Origin: Thermoplasmata archaeon
GTDB lineage: Archaea > Thermoplasmatota > Thermoplasmata > Halarchaeoplasmatales > Halarchaeoplasmataceae
Assembly: GCA_019594305.1 (NCBI GenBank)
Contig: JAFDTZ010000002.1
Span: 1 to 41,699, forward strand
Reading direction: 5' to 3'
Length of the DNA: 41,699 bases
Both the position numbers and the translations under genes were made by a program. Below, in pieces: positions 8,994-17,556 of the stretch. Below the pieces are notes generated by a model. The model ran no database searches, was not told where the DNA came from, and worked only from the letters and a program-made list of their open reading frames with translations. Positions within the stretch are counted from its first letter, which is position 1. Every line of letters starts with the position of its first letter.

Positions 8994-9003
8994 GATATAA
9001 ATA
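8994..9003 (+). promoter_or_regulatory. TATA box for msrA
   Basis: GATATAAATA is centred about 28 nt before the ATG at 9027. This excludes the longer reading frame starting at 8973 and points to a leaderless transcript. Confidence 0.65.
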
Positions 9004-9026
9004 CGATCGAACCCCGGTATTTAAAG

Positions 9027-9701
9027 ATGATTTTCAATAACCCTTCGCTTATCACCGGAGACATACCGGCACTGGACAGAACTAATTTAAGTGAAACAAA
9101 GACAGCCACCTTTTCAATGGGATGTTTCTGGGGTCCCGATGCACTCTTCGGTGCACTACCGGGTGTGGTGAGGACCAGGGTGGGCTATGCGGGTGGAAAG
9201 GAAAGTTCCCCTACATACCGTAACCTGGGCGGTCATACGGAAACTATCCAGTTGGATTACTATCCCGAAGTGATAGGCTACGTCGAGCTGCTGGATACGT
9301 TCCTGAACAATCACGATGTGACCAGTAACATGTCCACACAGTATCGTTCCATGATATTTTATCACCACGAGGAACAGGCTTCACTTGCCTTCAAGACGAA
9401 GGAAGAAGATCCCTCTATGGCCACCATCATAAGGCGGTATTCGCTCTTTCACCTTGCTGAAGACTATCATCAAAAGTACCATCTATCGACGAATAGATCA
9501 CTCTATAAAGCCTTCAGAAGTATCTACCCCGAGATGAAGGATTTCGTGTACTCCACCGCGGTAGCCAGGGCCAACGGGTACGTATCCGGATACGGCGAAA
9601 TCTCCTCGGAAGGCGAGCTGGAGGCCCTGGGCCTGAACGAAACAGGCGGAAGACTGATATATGAGATATGGAGGCGGGCATCCCCGGCATGTTCCCCATG
9701 A
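9027..9701 (+). CDS. msrA: Peptide methionine-S-sulfoxide reductase MsrA
   Basis: The 224-residue product carries the MsrA signature GCFWG with the catalytic cysteine, then GVVRTRVGYAGG, QYRSMIF and the late motif AEDYHQKY. The residue two after GCFWG is Asp rather than the usual Glu. A lone Cys close to the C-terminus (SPACSP) is a candidate resolving cysteine. The start at 9027 is chosen over 8973 because the TATA box lies between them. MsrA reduces the S form of methionine sulfoxide; MsrB, for the R form, is encoded two genes downstream, so this is an oxidative-repair cluster interrupted by a HAD phosphatase. Confidence 0.93.
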   Translation: MIFNNPSLITGDIPALDRTNLSETKTATFSMGCFWGPDALFGALPGVVRTRVGYAGGKESSPTYRNLGGHTETIQLDYYPEVIGYVELLDTFLNNHDVTSNMSTQYRSMIFYHHEEQASLAFKTKEEDPSMATIIRRYSLFHLAEDYHQKYHLSTNRSLYKAFRSIYPEMKDFVYSTAVARANGYVSGYGEISSEGELEALGLNETGGRLIYEIWRRASPACSP

Positions 9702-9730
9702 CCTGTTATTTCAAAACCGGAGAACATAAC

Positions 9731-9738
9731 GTTTAAAA
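9731..9738 (+). promoter_or_regulatory. TATA box for the HAD-msrB pair
   Basis: GTTTAAAA is centred about 26 nt before the ATG at 9761, again leaderless spacing. Confidence 0.5.
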
Positions 9739-9760
9739 CAAACCTGTCACATCCGTATCC

Positions 9761-10504
9761 ATGGAAGACCTGAGTGACGTCGAGGTAGTCTTTTTTGATG
9801 TGGACGGTACCCTTTTCGACCAGAGGCTAGCCCATATGATGGCCATCAAGGAGCTGTCCCGGGTATACGAACCCTTTCACGGCGTGGACGTGCAGGAGCT
9901 GGTGTCGGCCTTCAACGTGGCGGATGTGGAGGCCTTCGCTGCCTTCAAGTACGGTATTTCCCTGGATAAGCTCAGGCACGAGAGGAGCGAGAATATTTTG
10001 AGGGCTTTGAAGATAGACACCGCTCATGCAAGTGAATTAACGTCCGTATTCTACGATACCTATCCCCGGATCAATGCGGGATTCAAGGATGCGGACGGTG
10101 TGGTAAAAAAAGCACAGAAGAACCACAAGATAGGTATAATCTCCAACGGAAGCAGAGAAGTACAGTTGATGAAATTGAGAACCTTGAAATTGCGAGACCA
10201 CTTCGAGGTGATGGTTTTTTCCGAAGACCTGGGTTATCGCAAGCCCGATGAGAGAATATTCCTTCATGCGGCGGATGAAATGCAAACCGATACGAGAAAA
10301 TGTTTGTACGTGGGCGATTCCTACCGGGCGGATATATCGGGGGCAGGGAACGCGGGGATGCGCACATGCTGGATAAATCACCACGGAGAGGTGCCCGATG
10401 GGTCCAGCCCGGATATAGAGATAAAGGAGATATCTCAGCTGTTGAATTTTATGACTTCAAGAAGTGATCAAAAATGTACAAAAGACCATCCGACGAAGAA
10501 CTGA
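9761..10504 (+). CDS. HAD-superfamily phosphatase
   Basis: The protein (247 aa) has all four HAD motifs: I is FFDVDGTLFD (nucleophile D13, acid D15), II is ISNGS, III is the lysine of GYRKPDE and IV is VGDSYRADISGA. A helical cap lies between motifs I and II, as in the dehalogenase/phosphoglycolate-phosphatase class (cap C1). The substrate cannot be read from the sequence; nucleotide or sugar phosphates are typical. Its last 31 nt overlap the start of msrB in another frame, so the two are translationally linked and share a promoter. Its place between msrA and msrB may be chance or point to housecleaning of damaged metabolites. Confidence 0.9.
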   Translation: MEDLSDVEVVFFDVDGTLFDQRLAHMMAIKELSRVYEPFHGVDVQELVSAFNVADVEAFAAFKYGISLDKLRHERSENILRALKIDTAHASELTSVFYDTYPRINAGFKDADGVVKKAQKNHKIGIISNGSREVQLMKLRTLKLRDHFEVMVFSEDLGYRKPDERIFLHAADEMQTDTRKCLYVGDSYRADISGAGNAGMRTCWINHHGEVPDGSSPDIEIKEISQLLNFMTSRSDQKCTKDHPTKN

Positions 10505-10905
10505 AAAAGAAGCTCACGCCCGACCAGTACGAAGTAATCCGAAACAAAGGTACCGAACCCGCCTTTAGGAACGAGTACTGGAACAATAAACGTGAAGGTA
10601 TCTACGTCGACGTGGTCTCCGGTGAACCCCTCTTTGGTTCCAAGGACAAGTACGACTCGGGATCGGGCTGGCCCAGTTTCACAAAACCACTGGTGCCGGA
10701 CAATATAGTCACCCGGAAGGAGAAGGAGTTATTCGACAACAGAACCGAGGTCAAGAGCAAACATGGTGGATCCCACCTCGGCCACCTCTTCGACGACGGT
10801 CCCTCGCCGGGTGGAAAACGTTACTGCATCAACTCTGCGGCACTTCGGTTCATCCCGAAAGAGGATATGGAAAAAGAGGGTTACGGTGAGTATATATCCG
10901 GATAG
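10474..10905 (+). CDS. msrB: Peptide methionine-R-sulfoxide reductase MsrB, zinc-free form
   Basis: This 143-residue protein shows MsrB motifs SGWPSF, GSHLGHLF and RYCINSAALRF, the last holding the catalytic Cys. Both CxxC pairs that bind structural zinc in many MsrBs are missing (the first reads VDVVSGEPLF), and the usual resolving-cysteine position in SGCGWPSF is Ser (SGSGWPSF). It should therefore be a zinc-free, single-Cys enzyme that needs an outside reductant. The ATG at 10474 overlaps the end of the HAD gene by 31 nt. Confidence 0.93.
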   Translation: MYKRPSDEELKKKLTPDQYEVIRNKGTEPAFRNEYWNNKREGIYVDVVSGEPLFGSKDKYDSGSGWPSFTKPLVPDNIVTRKEKELFDNRTEVKSKHGGSHLGHLFDDGPSPGGKRYCINSAALRFIPKEDMEKEGYGEYISG

Positions 10906-11182
10906 TATCTTCTCTACGGCGGTGGACCTCCACCGAGAATAGATCATCTCATAACGGGATTTGACGTGTGATAATGCATTATCTAACCCTATAGGATCAC
11001 ACACGTTCTAGGCATCTCCGGAGTTTCTAGGGCCGTTTTTACGACGCCTTCCGGCCATATCAACAACATCTCTGTTTACAAAATCAGATATAATCCCTTT
11101 CCATATTGCAAGACATGATTTCGGATGACGATAAACGATGTAAGATCTCACACCTAACCTTTTTCGCCCACAAGTTTTTTCG
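10906..11182. other. Non-coding gap with palindromes
   Basis: No convincing gene lies between msrB and the convergent phosphate transporter gene. It holds a 6-bp stem CGGTGG/CCACCG at 10920-10935 just after msrB (possible terminator), a perfect 14-bp palindrome GATAATGCATTATC at 10970-10983 inside a wider GTGTGAT...ATCACAC inverted repeat, and an 8-bp palindrome CTCCGGAG at 11016-11023 flanked by two copies of TTCTAGG. Confidence 0.5.
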
Positions 11183-12118
11183 TCAATTGATCAAACGTCC
11201 CACAAAGAAGGCGAGTGCCACGGCTATAAAAAAAGCACTGGTCCATCCCACCACCGTCAATAGCACTTTTTTACGCGCAATATTGCCCGTGCCTGCCGCC
11301 ATCCCACTACCGATTATAGCGGTGATGATTACTTGTACAAAGGCGATGGGTACTCCTGCCATGTTCCCCGCTTGTGCCAGAATGATAACCGTGCTCAAGG
11401 TGACTATTGATCTTCTCGGACCTATATTCGAGTAATCAAAAGATATTGCATTTATCACCCTAGGAGAAAGGATCCAGCATCCGATCATCATAGTCGTCCC
11501 GCCCAGTATCAAAAGATAGATCATATCTATTTCCAACACCATCAAGGGTCCGATGGATCTTCCAACCGAATTCGCTCCGGCGTTGAAGGCCAGCAATAGT
11601 CCTAGAACGAGTATTAAGTATCTTAACCGCTTTTCACTGCCTTCATCAGGGATAACGCGTTTAACCAATAAATATAGTATGTAACCCATTACGAAACCTA
11701 TGATCGGCATAAGGAGCCAAAACATGAGGATCATATTAACCGCGTCCCACTGCACACCTATATTGAATCCCAATCCTACTCCGACGATGGCTCCCACTAC
11801 GGTGAAGGCGGTAGGCATAGGGTAATCGGTTAGAGCACTTGCAATTATCAGGGAACTCGCGATAAGTAGGATTATGAGTGCTTGCACGATACCCAAAGGT
11901 TCTCCCAATATACCGGTCCCTATGGTTTCAGTTACTCTTCTACCTTGGAATATGGCACCTAAGAGGGCAGCTAAACCCGCTAGCAGAGCCGAACGCATTA
12001 TACCTGTAGAACCACCGGAGGCAACAGGTCCGAAGACGGATGCGATAGATGAAGCTCCGATAGCTATGCTCATGAATACAGATGCGGATAGAACAGCTAA
12101 AACAAAAATCGATTCCAT
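11183..12118 (-). CDS. pit: Inorganic phosphate transporter, PiT family
   Basis: A 311-residue membrane protein with about nine or ten hydrophobic helices. It has the two inverted PiT signatures: GASSIASVFGPVASGGS near the N-terminus and FNAGANSVGRSIGPL in the second half. Both are looser than the classic GANDvANa motif (the first has SS for ND, the second NS), so another anion is possible. PiT proteins move phosphate, or a metal-phosphate complex, inward with protons or sodium. The ATG lies 1 nt after the stop of the small gene upstream, so they are likely one transcript. In many genomes pit is paired with a PhoU-like partner; the upstream protein may play such a part, which is inference. 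Confidence 0.88.
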   Translation of the reverse strand: MESIFVLAVLSASVFMSIAIGASSIASVFGPVASGGSTGIMRSALLAGLAALLGAIFQGRRVTETIGTGILGEPLGIVQALIILLIASSLIIASALTDYPMPTAFTVVGAIVGVGLGFNIGVQWDAVNMILMFWLLMPIIGFVMGYILYLLVKRVIPDEGSEKRLRYLILVLGLLLAFNAGANSVGRSIGPLMVLEIDMIYLLILGGTTMMIGCWILSPRVINAISFDYSNIGPRRSIVTLSTVIILAQAGNMAGVPIAFVQVIITAIIGSGMAAGTGNIARKKVLLTVVGWTSAFFIAVALAFFVGRLIN

Positions 12119-12119
12119 T

Positions 12120-12638
12120 TTATCCTTTAACTATAGTTTTTACCTTATCACGCATAACGGAGTCCGTAAAATTGAATTTGAGCTGGCAATCCTCCTGGCT
12201 TTTGACGTACAGATTGGCAGAAAACCCCACATCATCGAAAAAATAGGGGTTGAATTTTAGCATCATATTTTCGTAAATTATCTTTTCCATCTTGCTGAAA
12301 TATTTAGCCGACCCCAAGTATAGGTCTTTGACCACCTTCGACGTTGCGGTTTTTATCTTACCGGTATCCTCACAATCGGAGATATCATCGACTTTTTTGG
12401 CTAGGCCGTTCTTTTCTAATTCGGAGATGTCCAATCTTGCACCCTCAACGGTCTTCTTTTTGATGTCCTCTTTAGAATCATCACTGCGCGGTCTCCAGTT
12501 GTGATATCTATGTACGGTTTTATCTCTAACCTCGGCTTTCTCGATAACCTTCTCGAAGCCTTTGGCAAAGCCGCAGATCTCTTCCCAATCTCCTTTCATA
12601 CTTACGCCGGAGTGAGTGAACTCGATGCCGGTCGTCAT
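12120..12638 (-). CDS. Uncharacterised soluble protein linked to the phosphate transporter (DUF5828-like?)
   Basis: This 172-residue charged protein is mostly helical in appearance, with a basic middle (HRYHNWRPRSDDSKEDIKKKT) and no membrane segment. Its N-terminus (GVSMKGDWEEICGFAKGFEKVI) resembles, from memory, archaeal DUF5828; I cannot confirm this. It lies 1 nt upstream of the PiT gene and 6 nt downstream of a small reading frame. The tight spacing suggests an operon and a possible accessory or regulatory role in anion uptake. Function unknown. Confidence 0.75.
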   Translation of the reverse strand: MTTGIEFTHSGVSMKGDWEEICGFAKGFEKVIEKAEVRDKTVHRYHNWRPRSDDSKEDIKKKTVEGARLDISELEKNGLAKKVDDISDCEDTGKIKTATSKVVKDLYLGSAKYFSKMEKIIYENMMLKFNPYFFDDVGFSANLYVKSQEDCQLKFNFTDSVMRDKVKTIVKG

Positions 12639-12644
12639 ATTACG

Positions 12645-12914
12645 TCATGTTGACATATCTTGCATATATACTTTGGGGTCTATTGTGGTCAAATTAAAAA
12701 ATAGTATGTAGGAAGTGAAACCGAACAGCATATCTTTCAAGTTTTCGCAAATACGTCTGTCGCTTTTATCGATCACCATTATCATAAGGCCTTTCGGTTT
12801 GACACCCGGGCAGGTAACCATCGTGACGCCGCTATCTTCGAGTGATATCTTGATCTCGAGACAAAATCGAACAATACAAATGTTTTTCTTGTAACAATCA
12901 TATTCATGCCCCAT
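12645..12914 (-). CDS. Possible small protein, 89 aa, unknown
   Basis: The frame reads from an ATG at 12914 to a TGA at 12645 and ends 6 nt before the next gene on the same strand, like an operon member. The product has five cysteines (among them VTCPGVKPKG) and alternates charged and hydrophobic stretches in a protein-like way (GLMIMVIDKSDRRICENLKD). Against it, its start codon overlaps the start codon of the flavodoxin-like gene on the other strand, which leaves no room for a promoter outside the genes. It may instead start inside, for example at the ATG before VTCPG. I recognise no family. Confidence 0.45.
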   Translation of the reverse strand: MGHEYDCYKKNICIVRFCLEIKISLEDSGVTMVTCPGVKPKGLMIMVIDKSDRRICENLKDMLFGFTSYILFFNLTTIDPKVYMQDMST

Positions 12915-13341
12915 GAGATACGTGATATTGTATTGGTCGAGATACGGAAACGGTGAAAGGATCGTAAAAGAGCTTACAAAAATGTTAAAGTCGAAGGGCT
13001 CAAAAGTTGCCGTATTGAACGCAAAGGAAACCGAACCGCGCAATATACCTGATGCGGATATGTATATCTTCTCCGCTCCCGCTGAGAAGTTCACCATACC
13101 AAAGGACATGAGAAATATGATGAAGGGACTCAAGGGTATGGAGGGCAAGAAATACGGTATGATCAACACTCACGGCATGAAGAGAAACTGGCTGGGCAAG
13201 ATGGAGAAGTTGTTGTCTAAAAAAAAGATGATCAAAGTAGCCGAGATAGATTTCCGTATGGGCGACAATACGGAAAAAGGTGAAGGACTTCGGGACGGAT
13301 GGGTGAGCGAATTGAAGAGTTTTGTTACTAAAATACAATAA
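12913..13341 (+). CDS. Flavodoxin-like protein
   Basis: The 142-residue product begins with a beta strand and the FMN phosphate-binding loop (ILYWSRYGNGERIV, a variant of the flavodoxin T/S-x-T-G-N-T loop). It continues with the alternating alpha/beta pattern of flavodoxins: DADMYIFSAPAEKFTIP, then KKYGMINTHGMK. It is very basic for a flavodoxin. Likely job: one- or two-electron carrier, or the flavodoxin domain of an NAD(P)H-dependent reductase; no partner lies nearby. I see no clear TATA box before it, because the upstream region may be coding on the other strand. Confidence 0.75.
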   Translation: MRYVILYWSRYGNGERIVKELTKMLKSKGSKVAVLNAKETEPRNIPDADMYIFSAPAEKFTIPKDMRNMMKGLKGMEGKKYGMINTHGMKRNWLGKMEKLLSKKKMIKVAEIDFRMGDNTEKGEGLRDGWVSELKSFVTKIQ

Positions 13342-13389
13342 ACTTCCTGAAGGCCATTAAAAAAAGATCCAATATAGGCTGATCACGGT

Positions 13390-14622
13390 TCAGAAATCCC
13401 AATCCGGATGAGGTATGGGGAGCCGAATCGCGTAGTCCAGTTCCTTGAGCAATGAAGGCGGCGCATGGAATTCATCGGTCATAGCCAGGGAGGAAGCGTT
13501 TCGAACGCCAAGCCACATCCTGGTGAAGGCGTTTATCGATGCCTTCAACACAGGGAGTCCCCTTCTTTTGACATGACTTATTCCGGATTCAACTCCTAGA
13601 CTTACAGTGTGATCACCCGAGAGCCCCTTCCACGGTGCATTTTTCTCCATCAATTTTTCGATGGGGTCTCGGAGTGACAGGTTGAAACGTAAAGTGGGGC
13701 CGGGACAACTGAAGGCTTCGATGCACGATTCAAGGTCCAGTATACGCATCTGCCAGTACGCGCTGCTGGTCATCTTGTTCTCGTACTTTGAATCCTTGGT
13801 GATGCGGCGATGTCTGAATGGTCTTCTCAGCATATCTTGGAAATGTATACCCGGAGGCTCCTTCATGACTATCATGTTTATCTGGTCTGATAGTGATTTC
13901 ATCACAGATATCAATTCCATGAACTGTTCCCTGTTTTGGTATGTCATCCATTGAACGATGTATTTGCTATCGTGTAGATTGTCGGCTCTGAAAAATATAT
14001 GATGCGTTAATTCGCCATCGTCATCGTAATATCCCAGGCCGAAACTATTGGTGGGCCAGATCATCTCCAATCTGGTATCGGTCTCATGATTTAAATCCAC
14101 CATACCGTGATGCTTCATACGGTTCAAGCGTGAGCGGTGTACTTTCTTCCAATCATCCTTGGTTATACGCGTTGGTGCCTTCACTAGTTTCTCCGCGATC
14201 AGAGAAGCAGGGTCAAAAAACACCCAGTTCTCGTAGCTTCCCGTCCCGTATCCTAACTGATTATAAAATCCCTGATCGAATATACCCAGGGCCGATAGGT
14301 ATGCTCCGTCGGAAACAGCTTCCGCAATGGCCTTGGCAGTGAGCTTAGCCGCCAATCCCTGCCTCCGGGCCACAGTGCTCGTCAAAACGCTGGCAACCAC
14401 TGAAAGCGGCAATTTTTTCTCTATGTAGTGTAAATCACCCTTTATAGTGGTGACATGACATTCGGGCGTTCCATGGATCTCAGCTACATAGTTACTTCCT
14501 TCAGATCCCAGTAAAATATCGAATATATCCTCCTTACCTTTATCTAGCCACCCGATCTCCTTCCAAATACGCAGAATCGCCTCTCTGTCTTTCTCCGGAT
14601 CGATGTGCCTGAGTATCGTCAT
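13390..14622 (-). CDS. Eis-like GNAT acetyltransferase with SCP2-type C-terminal domain
   Basis: This 410-residue protein follows the Eis pattern: an N-terminal GNAT domain with acetyl-CoA loop SVLTSTVARRQGLAAKLTAKA, then GIFDQGFYNQLGYGTG, a second GNAT-like domain, and an SCP2-like domain toward the end. It ends in a phenylalanine (HPDWDF). In mycobacterial Eis the terminal carboxylate of a C-terminal Phe acts as the catalytic base, so keeping Phe at the end argues for an active enzyme. Eis acetylates amines, including aminoglycosides and lysines; the natural substrate here is unknown. A TATA box about 25 nt before the ATG suggests a leaderless transcript. Confidence 0.85.
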   Translation of the reverse strand: MTILRHIDPEKDREAILRIWKEIGWLDKGKEDIFDILLGSEGSNYVAEIHGTPECHVTTIKGDLHYIEKKLPLSVVASVLTSTVARRQGLAAKLTAKAIAEAVSDGAYLSALGIFDQGFYNQLGYGTGSYENWVFFDPASLIAEKLVKAPTRITKDDWKKVHRSRLNRMKHHGMVDLNHETDTRLEMIWPTNSFGLGYYDDDGELTHHIFFRADNLHDSKYIVQWMTYQNREQFMELISVMKSLSDQINMIVMKEPPGIHFQDMLRRPFRHRRITKDSKYENKMTSSAYWQMRILDLESCIEAFSCPGPTLRFNLSLRDPIEKLMEKNAPWKGLSGDHTVSLGVESGISHVKRRGLPVLKASINAFTRMWLGVRNASSLAMTDEFHAPPSLLKELDYAIRLPIPHPDWDF

Positions 14623-14641
14623 GGTTGCCGATGTTAGTATG

Positions 14642-14652
14642 ATGTATAATAG
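14642..14652 (-). promoter_or_regulatory. TATA box for the Eis-like gene
   Basis: Minus-strand CTATTATACAT is centred about 25 nt from the ATG at 14622. It lies in the 35-nt gap after alaS, so the gene need not depend on alaS transcription. Confidence 0.55.
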
Positions 14653-14657
14653 ATTTT

Positions 14658-17408
14658 TTACTCTTTAAGTTCTTTAAGTATCAACTTCTTTGCACGCTCC
14701 AGTGCAACTCCGGCTCCTTCAACTCGGTTTCCCCCTCCCTGTGCCGTCTTGGCCGTACCGCCGCCCCCGCCGTTTATCTCTTTGGCGGCTTCTCGCAACA
14801 CCTCTCCGATGTCTATTTCTATGTTATCGCTCTTGGAGAATACCAACTGTACCGTGTCAGTGACGGACGCAAGCAGTACCACTCTATCTTCCTCCGAGGT
14901 GATCCTTTCGGCGGCACCCAGCATCTCTTTTACATCTATGTCATCCAAGAGTGAAATCACGAACTCCACACCCCTTTCGACTTCCCCGGGAACCAATCGG
15001 TCAACCAAAGCGAGTGAACGATATTCCTTCAGTTTCTCAAGCTCTTTGCCGCGTTCCTTCCATTCGTTGAAGAACCTTTCAGCGGTTTCAGGTATCCTAT
15101 CCATATCCACATCGAAGGTTTCTGCGGTATCGACCAGCAATTCTTCCATATGCTGGACGTGCTCCACGGCGGCCATTCCCGCCGAGAACATCAATCTAAC
15201 GACACCATCTTGAATCCGCTGGGCACTCAGAATCTTTATCAGTCCGATCTCTCCCGTGCTGTTTACATGGGTCCCCCCGCACGCTTGGGCGTCTAAGTCG
15301 TCCACATCGGATATATGCACCACACGGATTGTATCACTGGCAGGCACGCCGCCCTGGTACAGCTCGAAACCAAACCTTTTTTCCGCCGAATCTCTGGAAA
15401 GGGTTTCCCACTCTACCGGTACATCTTGGAGCACTATCTCGTTGGCCCTGTGTTCGATCTCCTTCAGCTGTTGCCGGGTTACCCGGCGATGATGTGAGAT
15501 ATCCAGCCGGGCATTCTCGGGGCTTTTATGTGCACCTCTCTGCCATATATGTCCACCTAGTATCTCCCTGGCACTGCTGATTATAACGTGGGTAGCCGTA
15601 TGATGCCTTGTGAGGGCTTTCCTACGTTCACCATCGATAATGCACCGGACGGTCTCTCCAACCGGAATGTCACCGTCTATCTCGTGGACGACGACCCCGC
15701 CTTCTTTTCTTACATGGCGAACATCATAGGTATCGGTTTCGGTTACCAACTCACCTATGTCGCACATCTGCCCGCCTCCCTCCGGATAGAAACAGGTTCT
15801 ATCCAGGATGACGTCACTTTCTCTTGAGTAAAGGACTACGGCTTCCGAGGAACAACTGTTGGGATCCTCGTAATACAGCAGTTCCGTATCGGGAACGTTA
15901 TGATCGATTTCGAAATCTTCTTTTTCATCGGTTTCAGGGCTCTCGTGCTTTTGAGCTAATAGAACGTTAAAATCATCGGGTATCTCTACCGTAACCCCCA
16001 ATTCATCGGCCATATCTTTGATTATAGTGGGATGGATACCATGGGTGTCGTAGAATTCGATAAGGCTTTCCAATGGTATGGTCTCGCCTTCCCATCTTTT
16101 CAAAGAGCGTTTGACCAATCGTTTGCCTTTTTCAGTAGTTTCCCGATAGCGTTCTATCTCGTTTTCAAGCATGTCGAAAACAACGGAAGCCCTGGACGTG
16201 TCTATTATATCGGCAAATTTATCCATCTGTTTTTTAACTACTTTAAGTAATGAAATATTTGTATTCAATCGGTCTATGTGTCTGAGTGTGCGGCGTATCA
16301 TCAACCTTGCCAGATATCCCTCTGCCACATTTGATGGTACCACACCGTCGGTAAGCATGAATGCGATGGTTCTGCTGTGGTCTGCGATGGTATAAACCCC
16401 CCTGAGGTCGGTCAGTTGTTTCACCAATTTAGAACGCACGGGGAAGTAACCCCTTTCTTCCATGATCCTCAGCAAGTCGTCCATCAGTTCGTCGTCGGTG
16501 AAATCTTTCTTCAATCTACCTGCGAGTTTGGTGTATTCCCCCAGCATGTAACGATATTCGTGGTCGTCTAGTGGGTGTGAAATACCGCACACTTCACAGA
16601 TATAACCCACGATTTCCGGGTATATGGAGTCGTAAATGGTCGGTGCGCCGTCGGACATCCAAACGTAGCGTTCCAGGCCGTATCCGGTATCCACCACGTT
16701 AAGTGATAATGGCCTGTACGTCTCACCGTTAAGATCCACGTTACCCTTTGGATGTTTCTCCAAATTCATGAACACCAGCGTGGCGATTTCCAATCCTCGA
16801 ACGTTAACTTCAAGAGAGGGTCCGGCGTTTCCGCCGCCTATCCAGGGGTGCTCCTTATACGCGATCTCATCTTCCTCTAGCCCGAGTTCGATAAGCATCT
16901 CATGACAGTATCTGACGGTTTCATCCTTCCAGTAAACATAGTTATCTTCGGAATTGAAGGCATGATGCCCCACCATCTCGAAGCTTGTCATGTGCTTTCC
17001 CGTACGCCCTACCTCTTCCAGGTCCGGCATGCGTATGCAAGGTTGTGAAACTACAAGTGGATTTCCCGGGGGTTCAACGAGTCCCGAAGTTGCGTGGGGC
17101 TGAAAGTCGTAAATACTTGCATGAACCAAGAAAACATCATCCCTCCAGCGGGCAACAACCGGGTATCTTTCCAAAGCAGTATGACCCCTGTCCGCAAAAA
17201 AATCCAAGAAATATCTTCTCATCTCTGCCGTGGTAAATGGACGGTCGAAGGGTGAGTTATCTATGAACGCAAATTCGGTGCAGGGTGAATCCTGGCAAGT
17301 TTCCATGTCCTTATCCAGGGTCCAGAAGGCGTCGCCGCACTCCGTGCAAAGTTTACGTATGAAATTTTTTTCCTTGAAGAAATCAAGTTGATATTCGTCC
17401 TTGAACAT
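14658..17408 (-). CDS. alaS: Alanyl-tRNA synthetase, archaeal type
   Basis: The 916-residue product matches archaeal AlaRS. The N-terminal catalytic domain has FFADRGHTALERYPVVARW and MPDLEEVGRTGKHMTSFEM. The editing domain has the zinc ligands RHHTATHVI and CGGTHV, and a C-terminal DHHA1-like domain carries a glycine-rich loop (NGGGGGTAKTAQGGG). The start at 17408 (MFKDEYQLDFF) is chosen over the much longer open frame reaching 17786 because it matches the family N-terminus and a TATA box lies about 27 nt upstream. The longer frame would run through the ftsZ promoter and coding region on the opposite strand. It attaches alanine to tRNA-Ala and clears mischarged serine. Confidence 0.97.
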   Translation of the reverse strand: MFKDEYQLDFFKEKNFIRKLCTECGDAFWTLDKDMETCQDSPCTEFAFIDNSPFDRPFTTAEMRRYFLDFFADRGHTALERYPVVARWRDDVFLVHASIYDFQPHATSGLVEPPGNPLVVSQPCIRMPDLEEVGRTGKHMTSFEMVGHHAFNSEDNYVYWKDETVRYCHEMLIELGLEEDEIAYKEHPWIGGGNAGPSLEVNVRGLEIATLVFMNLEKHPKGNVDLNGETYRPLSLNVVDTGYGLERYVWMSDGAPTIYDSIYPEIVGYICEVCGISHPLDDHEYRYMLGEYTKLAGRLKKDFTDDELMDDLLRIMEERGYFPVRSKLVKQLTDLRGVYTIADHSRTIAFMLTDGVVPSNVAEGYLARLMIRRTLRHIDRLNTNISLLKVVKKQMDKFADIIDTSRASVVFDMLENEIERYRETTEKGKRLVKRSLKRWEGETIPLESLIEFYDTHGIHPTIIKDMADELGVTVEIPDDFNVLLAQKHESPETDEKEDFEIDHNVPDTELLYYEDPNSCSSEAVVLYSRESDVILDRTCFYPEGGGQMCDIGELVTETDTYDVRHVRKEGGVVVHEIDGDIPVGETVRCIIDGERRKALTRHHTATHVIISSAREILGGHIWQRGAHKSPENARLDISHHRRVTRQQLKEIEHRANEIVLQDVPVEWETLSRDSAEKRFGFELYQGGVPASDTIRVVHISDVDDLDAQACGGTHVNSTGEIGLIKILSAQRIQDGVVRLMFSAGMAAVEHVQHMEELLVDTAETFDVDMDRIPETAERFFNEWKERGKELEKLKEYRSLALVDRLVPGEVERGVEFVISLLDDIDVKEMLGAAERITSEEDRVVLLASVTDTVQLVFSKSDNIEIDIGEVLREAAKEINGGGGGTAKTAQGGGNRVEGAGVALERAKKLILKELKE

Positions 17409-17428
17409 TGTAAGAATGATTTGTCTTC

Positions 17429-17441
17429 GTATATATAAAGC
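17429..17441 (-). promoter_or_regulatory. TATA box for alaS
   Basis: Minus-strand CTTTATATATACG is centred about 27 nt from the ATG at 17408, so the transcript should be leaderless. It is back to back with the ftsZ promoter. Confidence 0.75.
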
Positions 17442-17498
17442 ATTCGCTCTATCAGAATTTAACAAAAGAGCCTTTTTTTTGCCTTTTGTGGGCAAATG

Positions 17499-17547
17499 TT
17501 TTATATATAGGTAAATGTTTACTGCTATCGAATAATAATTTACGGAG
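17499..17547 (+). promoter_or_regulatory. Promoter and ribosome site of the ftsZ operon
   Basis: TTTTATATATA at 17499-17509 predicts a transcript start near 17530. GGAG at 17544-17547 lies 9 nt before the ATG at 17557. This supports the ATG over the TTG just before it. Confidence 0.7.
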
Positions 17548-17556
17548 AGTATATTG

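Noticed and set aside
8973..9026. Earlier ATG for msrA
   Set aside because: The promoter TATA box lies inside this stretch, so it would not be transcribed from it.
12915..13169. Upstream part of the 174-codon minus frame
   Set aside because: It is the mirror of the flavodoxin-like gene; only the part from 12914 down lies outside that gene.
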